In this document: piece by piece, positions 44,360 through 53,945 of the stretch
Layout of the letters: every line of letters starts with the position of its first letter
Position numbering within the stretch: the stretch's first letter is position 1
Assembly (NCBI GenBank): GCA_021292165.1
Contig: CM037876.1
Location: forward strand, 288,711,938-288,775,937
DNA: 64,000 bases
Direction of reading: 5' to 3'
DNA from: Shinisaurus crocodilurus
Taxonomy: Eukaryota > Chordata > Lepidosauria > Squamata > Shinisauridae
Notes under the pieces: generated by a model
The model's input: the letters and a program-made list of their open reading frames with translations, nothing else
Told to the model about the DNA's origin: nothing
Database searches by the model: none
Made by a program: the position numbers and the translations under genes

Positions 44360-44640
44360 GCCAGGATACAAAAATCCTATGGCCTCTCCAGCCCTGGCCC
44401 AGCCCGCACCAGTGTGGCCTGTCTAGATGGGCTCAAAGGCATGTCTAGAGGGAAAATGTTTAAAAGGAGGACGGAGAGGCAAAAATGGCCTCCGTCACTC
44501 TTCCGACTGCCGGCAGCAACCCAACAGGGTACTGGATATGCGGAAGCTTCCAAGATCAGAGACTTCCTTTCAAGGGGAGGAATCACCATCATGACTCCTC
44601 TCAAGGCACAGTTTTTACCATGCCCCGACTAATACAAAAA
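44360..44640 (+). mobile_element. CCTATGG-family MITE fragment
   Basis: AAAAATCCTATGGCC, GTGGCCTGTCTAGATGG and the stretch GCCTCCGTCACTC resemble the copy at 63199-63676. Clean termini were not found, so the bounds are approximate. Confidence 0.35.
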
Positions 44641-44709
44641 ACCAAAGGGATTTTAATAGGCATTAGACATTGCTACAGCATTTCATACATCGGATAAACG
44701 TTGGGTTTT

Positions 44710-45735
44710 GTGTTTTTTTTCCTGATCTGACGGATCAGATTAGTTGACAACCTAATCTGAACACTAATGGGGTTTATGATTCTGAATCAATCTGCCAAGC
44801 TACCCAAGATAACTGGTTCAAGTTAAAACTCCTTGCAATATGCATAGAGGTAGCAGAATCCAAATAGCAAAGATTATGTCTTCTTATCTAAAAGCAGGAT
44901 TCATACTTCAGGAGATTGTTACCGCAGAAATTTACAGCAATAGATCCATTTAAAATCAGTGCAATGACCTAGACAAAAAATGTTCTTAAAAATCTTGTGT
45001 TAGAGCAGGCCTACACAATTTGCAGCCCATCGAAAGGGTGACTGTGGGCAAATCTACAGGAGTGTCCCTTTCGTTAATCAGGGAGCTCTGTCTTGGTATT
45101 TATGCAAAACACATTTATCGCTCTTGGGGCACATACTAATGAATACAGCGTATTGAAAACGTGATCTTGTGTCACACACAAATGCAGCTACAGGAGAGGT
45201 AGGAGTTTGAAAGGTGAAGCGTGTGGGGGAAATGGCCCTTTTTTTTGAGGGTTTTGTTTTTGTCGTTCATCTATGCGCAGGTGCAAAGGAGCTGAGCTTT
45301 TGTATTTTTTTAACCTTACTTAAGTCCTTAATTGTTGATATCTGGTGTGTTTGGGGGGGGGGTCAGTGCTTGCAGGGCAATCTCTTTCTTTTTGTTTTAA
45401 AATTGTCAGGATTGGTCCCGCATTTTCAGGGCAGTTGAAGGAGAAGAAAAGAAGGAGATGCAGAGGAGGGGAGACTTTTGGGTGGGGGGAAATACAAAAG
45501 ACACATTGGGGTTTTGAGCCCCTTCAGCATTTTTGCTCCAACAGCTCTACAGCTCTGGTTTTTAAGCACAAGGAGTAACTTTGAGGGGCTGGACAGCTTT
45601 GTTGTTTTTGTTATTGTGGAAAGGCCCCAGTTTAAAGCACTTTTTGTGTTCTATTCACACAATTTAGATTTAAAGAAACACTTAAACTGGAATAATCTTA
45701 CAGAATTTAACTAACTTGAATTAAGTTAAAACAAA
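44710..45735. other. Nothing recognised
   Basis: Short frames and T-rich runs only. Confidence 0.4.
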
Positions 45736-45736
45736 C

Positions 45737-45815
45737 GGTGCAATCCTACGCACAGTTAGTCGGGAGTAAGTACAAATGTCTTCAATGGGTCTTACTTACT
45801 TACCTACTAGGGGGC
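45737..45815. mobile_element. Short MITE fragment, same family
   Basis: GGTGCAATCCTACGCACAGT, GGGAGTAAG and CTTCAATGGGTCTTACTTAC match the left half of the family. Confidence 0.45.
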
Positions 45816-45838
45816 CTGGTCAGAGGCAGCAGGTAGAA

Positions 45839-45861
45839 CACACACACACACACACACACAC
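45839..45861. repeat. (CA)n microsatellite
   Basis: About eleven CA units. Confidence 0.9.
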
Positions 45862-45989
45862 CCTCTGTCTGTTCCCTTCCTGCTTAAAGGGTCCATGGGC
45901 AAAATCACAGCTTCCGGGCTCTGCATAACAAATCGGGAATCTGCATAACAAAGTAAGAAGCCATGATGGCTTAAGTGTTTCTGGGACTG

Positions 45990-46245
45990 TCCAGGGCAAA
46001 TTCGGGGCAATTGGAGAGAGTGTGGTCCTCTATCTGAAGGAGTGTCAGAGGACCGTCCTCTATTTAAAGGTGTCTGCTGTTTGAAGGGCCATCCAGTCCC
46101 TTCAAAGATGGTTTAAAGATGAGGAATCATAAGAAGGGGGAGCAGGGCCCTTGAAGGTGCCCATCCACAGTTAGCACCTGAACAGCACCTGAGCGGCAGG
46201 GACACACACAGGTCACCTGGTCAGTCTTCCCCACCAAGGTGGCAT
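45990..46245 (-). repeat. Copy of the unclassified interspersed repeat
   Basis: The reverse orientation shows GTCCTCTATTTAAAGG, CATCCAGTCCCTTCAAAG, AATCATAAGAAGGGGGAGC and GGTCACCTGGTCAGTC in family order. The end near 46245 is ragged. Confidence 0.5.
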
Positions 46246-46259
46246 TGAAACACTAAAAT

Positions 46260-46805
46260 TAAACAAACAAACAAACAAGGATGCAGTGTAAACAGTGCCA
46301 GCTTCTCCTCTCAGTACTTTCACTGTCTGATCATGCAAGCATTATCCTGTGCTCCTCTCCCATTATTTTCCTATGCAGGCACATTTCTCTCACATTAACT
46401 GGAGGGGTGAGTGGGGGGTGGGTGGAATTCTATCAAATTGCTGATTATTTATTCAGTTCCCTAAGTGGCACTGAAGTATGAATGAAAAATGTAAAGCGTT
46501 TCCTAAGTGCACTTTCTTCTGGCAATTCAATCCAATCAGGCTCTTGATTAAAAATGCAGCATCCCTGGTCCGCTTTAGGTTGTAAGGCAACAACAGGGGG
46601 TGGGGGTGGGGGAGGTTGGCAGACATAATGCACTCCATCCCCAGGCAGGGCTCCACACATCCATTTGGATGATGCTTACTAAAGACAACAAGCCGCCAGC
46701 TGCTTCAGTTGGATAAACAGTGCAAGGCCTTTTCAGTGCAGATCATAAAAATGGTGCGTGCGTGATGTGTGTGTATTGGATAACATTTAATTAACTACAC
46801 CATAA
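46260..46805. other. Nothing recognised
   Basis: No shared repeat or gene signal apart from a short (ACAA)n run near 46262-46279. Confidence 0.4.
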
Positions 46806-46914
46806 ATCAGTGTTCCCCAACCTGGTGCCCTCCAAATGTCTCGGACTCATTGGCACTGTGGAGGCTGGGACTGATGGGAATTGTAGTCCAAAACATCTGA
46901 GAAGCAGCAGGTTT

Positions 46915-46995
46915 CATAGATTTCATAGATTGACTAGAGTTGGAAGGGGCCTACAAGGCCATCGAGTCCAACCCCCTGCTCAGTGCAGGAAACTA
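46915..46995 (-). mobile_element. CR1 3' terminus, antisense, with tail repeats
   Basis: TTCATAGATTTCATAGATT is the reversed CR1 8-bp tail, followed by GTTGGAAGGGGCCTACAAGG and ATCGAGTCCAACCCCCTGCT. It interrupts a hAT-like MITE at 46809-47105. Confidence 0.65.
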
Positions 46996-47002
46996 GAGGA
47001 GG

Positions 47003-47070
47003 GGTCTCCCATCCAAGCAATAACCAGGCCTGACCCTGCTTAGCTTCCCGCACTCAGACAAGCTGAGCCA
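47003..47070 (-). repeat. 5S rRNA-like segment
   Basis: The reverse complement contains AAGCTAAGCAGGGTCAGGCC, TGGTTATTGCTTGG and ATGGGAGACC in order, the internal promoter half of vertebrate 5S rRNA. It lies immediately next to a CR1 terminus and is incomplete, so it is a retroposed or SINE3-type derivative and not a working 5S gene. Confidence 0.55.
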
Positions 47071-47114
47071 GCGTGAGCCACAGGCCTGTGTTGGGAAAGG
47101 CTGCCATAGATGCA

Positions 47115-47510
47115 TCTATTGGCTAGGGTTTCCATTCAGGATGTAGATTTATTTCATTTCTACACTGTTATTGATTTGATCAATTATTATCCTGCCTTTC
47201 AGCACATCAGTATTTCCAGGATAGCCTCCAAAATTAAAAGATTAAAAAAATTACAAAAAAACACAAAACCTCACCAATAATAATAACAAACAACATCTCC
47301 ATACAAAAATAAAACAGAGCAAGAAAAGAGCAGCAGATAAACACACCGCCAATCAAAAGAACTCAGCCGTGGGTTAAAAGGCCTGAGAAAATAAAAAGGT
47401 CTTCGCCTGACACCAAAATGGTATCGAAGAAGGTACCAGGTAACCTTCCCAGGGAGAGCATTCCATAAATGGTGCACCACAGCCAAGGAGGCCCTAGATA
47501 GACTGCAGAT
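47115..47510 (-). mobile_element. L2/CR1-group LINE 3' end, antisense
   Basis: The reverse complement reads HHLWNALPGKV and other late ORF2 remnants, followed by an AT-rich UTR. The bounds are approximate. Confidence 0.55.
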
Positions 47511-47519
47511 GTTGTGATG

Positions 47520-48152
47520 GCCACTAAGAGAGATGACTTAAAAAGAAATTAGACAAATTCATGAAGGGTTATTAAGTCGTAGCAGTTGAAAATGGAACTT
47601 CCATGTCCTGAGGCAATGTACCTTTGGTTGCTAGGTGGTCATGTGTCCGACTTTACAGAGGACATTTCTTTATTTCATGATTCCTCTATTTGAAGGGCTG
47701 CCCAGTCCAAGTCCAGCTTAAAGATAAAGAACCCTAAGAAGGGATAGCAGGAGCCATGAAGTTGCCCATCAACAGTTTGCACCTGGAAAGGTCACCTAGG
47801 TCACAGCCTACCCCACTATGGGGAGATGTGTTGTATTTCTATTTAAATGATTGAAATGATTTCCAAAGCTGCGTCTATATATATAAATTAGCATATATAC
47901 ATTTTATGAAAATCTTTGTCCTCTTTTTGGGGGGTGGGGCAGGGGATGTGTTTCTTCTTTTGGGGCGATGCGTAAATGGGCAGCCTACTGGTTGTTAGCT
48001 GGTGTAGACAGTATTAGGGGCAAATGACTGGATGACTATCTCTGGTTTGTGAGTTTCCGGGTCACATCTGGCTAATTGGTTTTAAATTCAGAGAGCTGCT
48101 GGACCTTTGGTCTGCTCCAGAAAGGGAGTTCTTAGATTCTGATGTTCTTACT
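47520..48152 (+). mobile_element. CR1 3' end split by another repeat
   Basis: The left part (AAATTAGACAAATTCATG and onward) matches the end of the CR1 coding region and start of its UTR. The right part has CTGGACCTTTGGTCTGCTCC and ends with GATGTTCTT. The gap at 47640-47990 is the unclassified repeat. Confidence 0.5.
47640..47990 (-). repeat. Copy of the unclassified interspersed repeat inside a CR1
   Basis: It carries the family landmarks in reverse (CCCAGTCCAAGTCCAGC, ACCCTAAGAAGGG, GTCCTCTTTTTGGGG). CR1-like + strand sequence lies on both sides (47520-47640 and 47990-48152), so it appears to have inserted into a CR1 3' end. Confidence 0.5.
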
Positions 48153-48154
48153 GT

Positions 48155-48825
48155 TTAAATGAGATCCATGAAAGGAGATATGAAAATTGCTTTGGGGGGT
48201 AAAACACGACATACAGTAAATGCAAACTTACATAAATACAAGCACATTTTAAAATCCTCTTCGGAAGCCAGACTTGATTGTCAAATTTCATTAGATGTGC
48301 TTTATGAAGCAAAAGCAGAGCTTATGCACACATTCAGTGCAACAAAGGATTTCCTACTATGCCAGAGGAAATCTGACAAACCCAGCTATTCACTAATTCA
48401 CTTATGTTCAACAACAACAACAACAACAACAACAACGCCCTGGCCTTTTTCTTTCTTTCTTTCTTTCTTTCTTTTTTAAGTAAATAGCATCAAATACACA
48501 TCATAGCCCAGCACATTCATGTTAAGAGTTGGTTTAAAACAAAGTTCATATGTGCGTAAATGGTCTTAGTCTTTTCACATGAGCATTACAGTGCAGCATA
48601 ATGTGAGGCTATTCGTTTATTACATTTATAAATTGTACCCTTCTCCTACCAGATTGAGATGACCCAGTTTGGAACCCGCACACCTTTGGTACTAGTGTAC
48701 TATTCCCATGTAAAGCAAAAGAGTAATTCTGTTTTATTAAAGGTCCTAGCAACTTTGCTAATGAAGCTAGATAACTTTCTTCACACAACAGCAGCCAATG
48801 TGTAGAATCCAAATCAAATCTAATG
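48155..48825. other. AT-rich single-copy sequence
   Basis: Apart from the two microsatellites, no repeat or coding signal. Its closeness to the promoter makes it a candidate region for regulatory conservation. Confidence 0.35.
48409..48473. repeat. (CAA)n and (TTTC)n microsatellites
   Basis: CAA triplets at 48409-48436 and TTTC units at 48446-48473, separated by about ten bases. Confidence 0.9.
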
Positions 48826-48827
48826 TT

Positions 48828-48960
48828 TATTTATTTATATACCACTTTTATTTATTTATTTATATGCCACTTTTCAACAAAAAAAATCTTTTACATAGTA
48901 AAAGCTGGCTTACAAACATGTTTCAATAAAGCTGTTGTATATAGATCTGTGCCTCCTAGA
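48828..48960 (-). mobile_element. LINE 3' tail fragment, antisense
   Basis: Two TTTATTTATTTATAT blocks precede GCCACTTTTCAAC and AAAAGCTGGCTTACAAAC, a diverged reversed LINE tail. Confidence 0.35.
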
Positions 48961-48964
48961 CAGA

Positions 48965-49869
48965 TATCCAAAAAGTGCAACCACTCTTCTAAGATGAAGA
49001 TGCTGTTCAACTGGTTAAAAAAAAAAAGTAGTCACCTGTTGAACATTTGCTTGCCTTTCAGACCAGTTCACTTAAATGAATTTTTAAAAAGCAACCTGTG
49101 GCAGATGAGCATAGATGGAACCAGTGATGCAGCTATGGATGGACCTTGGGGCCAAATTCCAGGGCCCTGCCGCCTGGGAGGGGGGGAAATGACCACCCAG
49201 AAAGCAGCAGGGCAGCACAAGCAAACTCCTTTTTGTACCTGTGGTCATGATGGTGCTAAGATTTAAGTAAGTTTAAAATGTACAACCGCAAATTCTCTGA
49301 GTATCTTTATTTTTAAATCACTGCTGGCAACCAATTTTGTGGTTGTAGTGTATCAGGAATGTAGAAGCACCTTTAAAGCACAGAAGAATGCTTGGGGACC
49401 GAGGGAGAGAGAAACCTTAATCGTGCTCTTCACAACTCCCAGGCGGCAGGGCCCCACGGCCCTGCGTGCCATTTTTCTTGGTAGAAAGGCAGGGTACAAA
49501 TCAAATCAATAAATAAACCTTCCCCCTCCCCCCCCCCTCTCTGACACACCCGCACCCGCACCCGCGACCGTTCAGTCCAGGGTCTAAAAATGACCTAGCT
49601 GCCCCAGTGGATGGAACCTGTTTCAACCCAACCGGGTTTGGACAGCTGAAAGTAACTGACGATGAGTGCTACATTTCAGCCATTGGAAGTATTCCCCCCC
49701 CCGACCCCCACCAAGGAGCTGGACTGCTGCGACAAAGGAAATCCTGCCGGGTGCGAGGGTGGGCAAATAAATAATTTTAAAAAGTGGGCATCCTAGATGG
49801 GGAGGGATGCTCAGGTGGTTGGTAGGCTGCCGCGCGTTGGCTCGGTCCTTTTTCTCTGGCACGAGGCAG
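48965..49869. other. Promoter-proximal upstream sequence
   Basis: Contains a palindromic CAGGGCCCTGCCGCC/GGCGGCAGGGCCCC pair at about 49161 and 49443, which may be ends of one element. No exon was seen. Confidence 0.35.
49470..49520 (+). mobile_element. LINE 3' tail fragment
   Basis: TTGGTAGAAAGGCAGGGTAC with AAATCAATAAATAAACC is a short LINE-like tail just upstream of the CpG island. Confidence 0.35.
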
Positions 49870-50126
49870 AAGCCCTCACTATTGGAGGAGGCGGAGGGAG
49901 GGAAGGCGAGGCGGGCGGCGGGCCTTCCCCCCCCCCCGTCTGTTTTGACTGAGCAGCCGGGGAAAGGGGGCGTGACCTGGCGACGACGACGGCGGCGGCG
50001 GCGAAGAAGGAGAGACTCCCCGCGCGCACTGTTTTGCTTGCCGAGACTGGAGCCGGAGCCGCCGCCGCCGCCTCTTTCTCCCCCCACTCCTCCTCCTCCT
50101 CCCCCTCCAGAGCTTTTGGGCAGACC

Positions 50127-50198
50127 ATGTTCCGAGGAAACTGGGGACGGCCGGGCAGCCGCGCGGGCTCCGCCATTCCGGGGAGCTGGAACTGGTAA
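50127..50198 (+). other. Possible upstream ORF (23 codons) in the leader
   Basis: An ATG at 50127 opens a 23-codon frame beginning MFRGNWGRPG and ending in TAA at 50196-50198, about 146 bases before the main ATG and in a different frame. If the transcript starts upstream of it, it could reduce translation of the main start. Whether it is transcribed or conserved is unknown. Confidence 0.3.
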
Positions 50199-50344
50199 CG
50201 CGGCCCAAGCTGCAGCTGGCGGAACCCCCTCCCCAGCCCCCCAGAGACGCGTCCACGCCGGGGGGCGGCGGCGGCAGCCTCACCACCAGCTTCAGCAGCG
50301 GCTCGACGAGAAGCAGCAGCAGCAGCTCCGGGTCCAGCAGCACC

Positions 50345-50371
50345 ATGGACCTCTCCTTTATGGCTGCGCAG
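50345..50371 (+). CDS. C14orf132: First coding exon of a probable C14orf132 orthologue (9 codons)
   Basis: The exon starts at an ATG in a good context (AGCACCATGG) and reads MDLSFMAAQ. It ends in CAG directly before GTGAGT, a consensus splice donor, so the intron is phase 0. From memory, the vertebrate protein C14orf132 (about 83 residues, one C-terminal membrane segment, function poorly known) begins with these nine residues. The exon lies at the 3' side of a strong CpG island, as expected for a first exon. The remaining coding sequence, including the membrane segment, is not seen and should lie beyond the window. The 5' leader is GC-rich and carries an upstream ORF at 50127-50198. The identification depends on nine residues plus promoter and splice context, so another gene is possible, but the combination is specific. 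Confidence 0.72.
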
Positions 50372-50377
50372 GTGAGT
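50372..50377 (+). other. Splice donor of exon 1
   Basis: GTGAGT follows CAG exactly at the end of the nine-codon exon. This is a full-consensus 5' splice site, and it defines the exon end and the phase-0 intron. Confidence 0.7.
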
Positions 50378-50549
50378 GGGGAGCGCTCGGGGGGGGGCAA
50401 GGTGGGGCAGCCCCCCACCCCTCTCTGCTGAGTGGTGCTCCACTGCGCCCAGGGGCATCCCATCAGATCAGGGCGACAGGTCTTCCCCCCTCCACACCGG
50501 CCCCTCTTCGTAACTCAACCCCCCCCCCCCGAATATTGGCAGGTGCGCA

Positions 50550-51350
50550 GCCAGCTGGGCGTAGCGCTCCAGTGTACTGTGCCCATTCATCATCCTCTCT
50601 CTCCTCTCTCTCTCTCTCTCCCCCTCTTGACTTTTAGTGGCCGTTGTGATGAATGAGGCATTCGGAGACGACAGCGTCGAAGCTGGTTAGGGAGGGAACT
50701 GGGGCGTTGTTTGCACAGGTTTTCAGGATGGCTGCTCGATTGAGATGTACTGATTTTTATTTTGTTTTGTTTTGGTTTGTTCCTAGGGGGCGGAGAAGAG
50801 TACAAAGGGGTTCCTTGGGTTGATTTTCTAGGCAGCGGGTTGAAGGCTGAGTGAAATATCTCTTGAGACCCCGGGGGGGGGGGATGTGGGGGAGGGAGAT
50901 AAAAGAGGCTGTGCAAGTGTGGGGGGGGGGGGTTTATGCAACAAGCAAATCTGAATATTTTCCCTGACAGAGATGGATGAACAAGGGCTCTTCTGTTGGT
51001 CGGATAAGATGCGCCAGTAGAACTACGATTCTACGATTGTAATAACAACAAAGAGACTTGCGGCACCTTAAAGACTTGCACATTTATTCTGGCATCAAGC
51101 AGCAGCCACCCTGAAAGCTGTGCAAACAGTGATCCACCTCCCTTCAGTCCTCCCTCCCTCCCTAACCAGCTTTCATGGTCACTGTTCACTCCATTCAGTA
51201 CATTTGAAAGCCCAGTAAATGTAGAATGATTTGATTCACGGGTATAGCATGAAGTACCCTTCCCCATCCTGGTGGTGCTGGGGGAAATAACTTTCAACAT
51301 GCCCCAACCCATCTGTATAAAAAAATACCATATAGGTGTAAACACATCTA
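50550..51350 (+). other. Start of putative intron 1, unassigned
   Basis: GC content falls off from the CpG island. G runs lie at about 50872-50883 and 50920-50931. No second exon was seen. Confidence 0.4.
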
Positions 51351-51351
51351 A

Positions 51352-51694
51352 TAGTGCAATCTTACGCAGGTGGGTTCATAGTTTCGTGGTAGAGAGCCCA
51401 TGCTTTGCATGCAGAAGGTAAGGGCTGGGAAAGAATCTTGCCTGAGACAATGCTGGACTAGATGGACTAATGGTCTGACTCCATATAAAGCAGCTTCCTA
51501 TGGTTCTACTCAGAAGTAAGCTCATTTATTTATTTCATTTCTATACCGCCCCACAGCCGAAGCTCTCTGGGCGGTTCACCACAATTTATACAATAAAATC
51601 TACATAAAAACCAACAATAAAAACATACACTATAGTTAAAAAGATTCAGTGGGACCTACTCCCATGCAAGTGAGTATAGATCTGCAGCCTTAGA
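51352..51694. mobile_element. Short MITE with a SINE and a LINE tail inserted
   Basis: The outer parts GTGCAATCTTACGCAG, CTACTCAGAAGTAAGC and TCAGTGGGACCTACTCCCA belong to the CAATCCTATRCATGTCTACT MITE family. A tRNA-like SINE (about 51373-51508) and a LINE tail (51526-51645) are nested in it. Confidence 0.5.
51526..51645 (-). mobile_element. LINE 3' tail (type a), antisense, inside a MITE
   Basis: CTATACCGCCCCACAGCCGA and AGCTCTCTGGGCGGTTCACC form the type-a tail in reverse. MITE sequence flanks it. Confidence 0.6.
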
Positions 51695-52189
51695 GCTCTA
51701 TCTCGCTATGCTTGATCCATCCATCTGTCTCCCTTTGGAATTTGACTGTCTCAACCTGTTTCACTTTTCAGTGTTACTTTTTTCCTTTGTTTCTTAAGGG
51801 AATAAAATGAGTAGAGCCTAAATGAAGGATTAACATATAATATCCTATGTGGATGAGAAAGGAGAAAAAAACCCACATGTTGGATTAAGTTCTCGTTTCA
51901 CTAGCTGGTTTATTGTCTGACCTCATATACTGCTGCCATCTTCCCAATGTCAATCGAAATGCATCTGGTCTGGTGTAATTCCCCTATTCATCCTCTCTCT
52001 CCCCCTCCCCCTTTGGACACAATCTACTGAGAAGTAATCTTGCTTGTTCATTGAAATGAACAAGAAATGCACAAGAGTACAGATGCCTTCTTACACAGTT
52101 CCATTCATCATAATGGAGTTTATGCAGAAATATAATGTGCTTTTTGTTGGAGGGAAAAAGAAAATCTCTTAACAAATAATAGACTGGCA

Positions 52190-52343
52190 GGGTAATCCTA
52201 TACATGTCTACTTAGAAATAAGTCCCATTGTGATCAATAGACTTACTCCCAAGTAAGTGTGTCCTATGCCCATTTACCTGGAAGTGAGCCCCACTGAACA
52301 CAATGGGACTTACTCCCGTGTAGACATATATAGGATTATGCTG
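52190..52343. mobile_element. Short MITE, CATGTCTAC family
   Basis: The left end GGTAATCCTATACATGTCTA and right end TAGACATATATAGGATTATG are inverted. AAGTCCCATTGTGATCAATAG and CACAATGGGACTTACTCCC form the inner palindrome. Confidence 0.6.
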
Positions 52344-52344
52344 T

Positions 52345-53715
52345 TAAAGGTTTTCTTTCTTTCTTTTTCTCAGACAAATAGACACTGAGAGCATATTTTG
52401 AAAAGTTTGGCTTGAACCTAAATATAGCAAGTTCAGGAATCTCAACAAATGGCAACATAATCATTGATCGTTACTGGCAAGGTTTTTCCCCCCTTTCCTT
52501 TAAAAGAAAAATGCCATAGTAACAGTAGCATTATGTGCAAAGCCAATATACTGTATTGTGGGTTGCTCTCTAGCTATCAGACTATTCTTACTTTGCAAAG
52601 CTTCAAGCTTATGTCAGGTGATTTCATGTTAAATTGATTTAGATTGCATTAAGGAGGGATGAAATATTTGTCTTGTGGTAATGCTGTCTGTTAGGCATCA
52701 GGCCAGGAAAAGAAATCCTGTCTGCCTTATTAAAGGTGGATACAAACCAGTGATGAAAATGCCGTTATGCACTTTCATTTGCAATATGTCTTTCAGTGAC
52801 AGCAGAAAGACTTGAATCCTTTTACTCAAATTGCATGTTTACTATGGAACACATCTCCTTGTTCCATAGATGTGTATACATTGTAACATTGCATTTCGTA
52901 TTTTTCCATCATGTCCCCAAACAGCTGGCATTTCCCCCACCTCTACCCTATCTGCTAGGTAGCTACATAAATGATACAATAATTAAGTAGTGGGGCTCTT
53001 ACTCAGGCTCACCTTAATATTCTTGATTCTCTTTAACATGATGTGATCTGTGGTCTTGAAAGTAATAGAAATCTGAGATGGTTTCCTGCTGTAACAAGTG
53101 TATGCTTGCAGTGTTTATGAAAATGCCATTTTTTGCACATCAAGTTGAATATATTTATGATTAAATTTAATTCTAGCAATTATTTTTAATCTAAATATTA
53201 AAGAGGGGTATGAACTGCACAGTTTGGGTACAAGCTTGAACTTCCCCAAGAGACTGAGAACGAAAGCTTGTTTTCCATTTACACTGTGGCGGTGGCCAGT
53301 TCTGCAGGGTGCTGAATTGATGTAACGGAAACAAGAGGCAGTCAGGCTTTCCGTCTCTCGCACTCTTCCATCTCCTTGAATTGCTTTTAACAGGACCTGC
53401 TGCAACAAAATGTTGCAGTCTGGAATGTTCCTGATCAGTGATTTCCTTCACGATACTCCATTCTACCCCTCTCCAGTGTTTCGATACCCCGCACAACAGT
53501 CAATCAGTGTTCTGTGCCCACTGAGCATGTTCATCCCTCATCATGCTGGGGTGTGTGTGTGTGTGTGTGTGTTGGGGTGTGTGCCTCCCTTTAAGTGTCA
53601 TTAAAAAAAAAATTGTACCTTGCAAATCTTGAGGTCCACTGATACCTTCTTGTTGTGCATGTTTTGCCTACATAAGCAGTGGCATTCACTTCAGAACATC
53701 GGAAATAGAGATAGT
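52345..53715 (+). other. AT-rich intronic single-copy sequence
   Basis: No repeat family apart from the GT microsatellite at 53550. This is the longest repeat-poor stretch of the putative intron. Confidence 0.4.
53550..53572. repeat. (GT)n microsatellite
   Basis: About eleven GT units. Confidence 0.9.
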
Positions 53716-53719
53716 GGTA

Positions 53720-53945
53720 GTAGCAATACATTCAGTCAGTCAGGCGATCACTCGTGACCGAGTAAGATTGTCTTCCAGGATAAAAATTTACAAAAAGGTG
53801 ATTTTAAAAGGAGGAAAATTCTAAAGAAGATTGTGTAGACTCTAGCGATGAGTCCGTAAGTGACTGTGGAGGCCAATTCTAGATCCACACAGCTTCCCAC
53901 AGTGAGGACACAGGTTACCAGATGGAAGATGGTTCTGTAAAGGAT
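53720..53945 (-). mobile_element. LINE 3' end with zinc-finger C-terminus (3' half of an inverted insertion)
   Basis: The minus strand encodes NLCPHCGKLCGSRIGLHSHL followed by RTHR, a C2H2 finger of the kind found at the C-terminus of some LINE proteins. The 3' UTR block ATCCTGGAAGACAATCTTAC and CACGAGTGATCGCC follows. The same 3' UTR appears on the + strand at 61040-61125. Confidence 0.65.

Larger units (their letters stand above)
46809..47105. mobile_element. hAT-like hairpin MITE, split by CR1 and 5S-like sequence
   Basis: The left half (TTCCCCAACCTGGTGCCCTC) through GGGAATTGTAGTCCAAAAC matches the abundant hairpin MITE. The right end GTGTTGGGAAAGGCTG closes it after the inserted CR1 and 5S-like pieces. 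Confidence 0.5.
49870..50540 (+). promoter_or_regulatory. CpG island promoter and 5' leader of the C14orf132-like gene
   Basis: This is the strongest GC- and CpG-dense block in the window that is not a repeated element. It includes runs of CGG/GAC triplets near 49981-50003, CCG triplets near 50061-50072 and CTC triplets near 50088-50105. I see no convincing TATA box, which is usual for CpG-island promoters. The transcription start cannot be placed from sequence; it should lie upstream of the ATG at 50345. Long open frames here on both strands, rich in P, R, A and G, are composition artefacts. Confidence 0.7.

Noticed and set aside
47003..47070. Functional 5S rRNA gene
   Set aside because: Only part of the 5S sequence is present, with several substitutions, and it is embedded in other repeats.
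49807..50637. A 276-codon + frame and long minus-strand frames over the CpG island
   Set aside because: They are rich in P, R, A, G and Q as expected from GC triplet runs, run across the splice donor, and have no recognisable domain.
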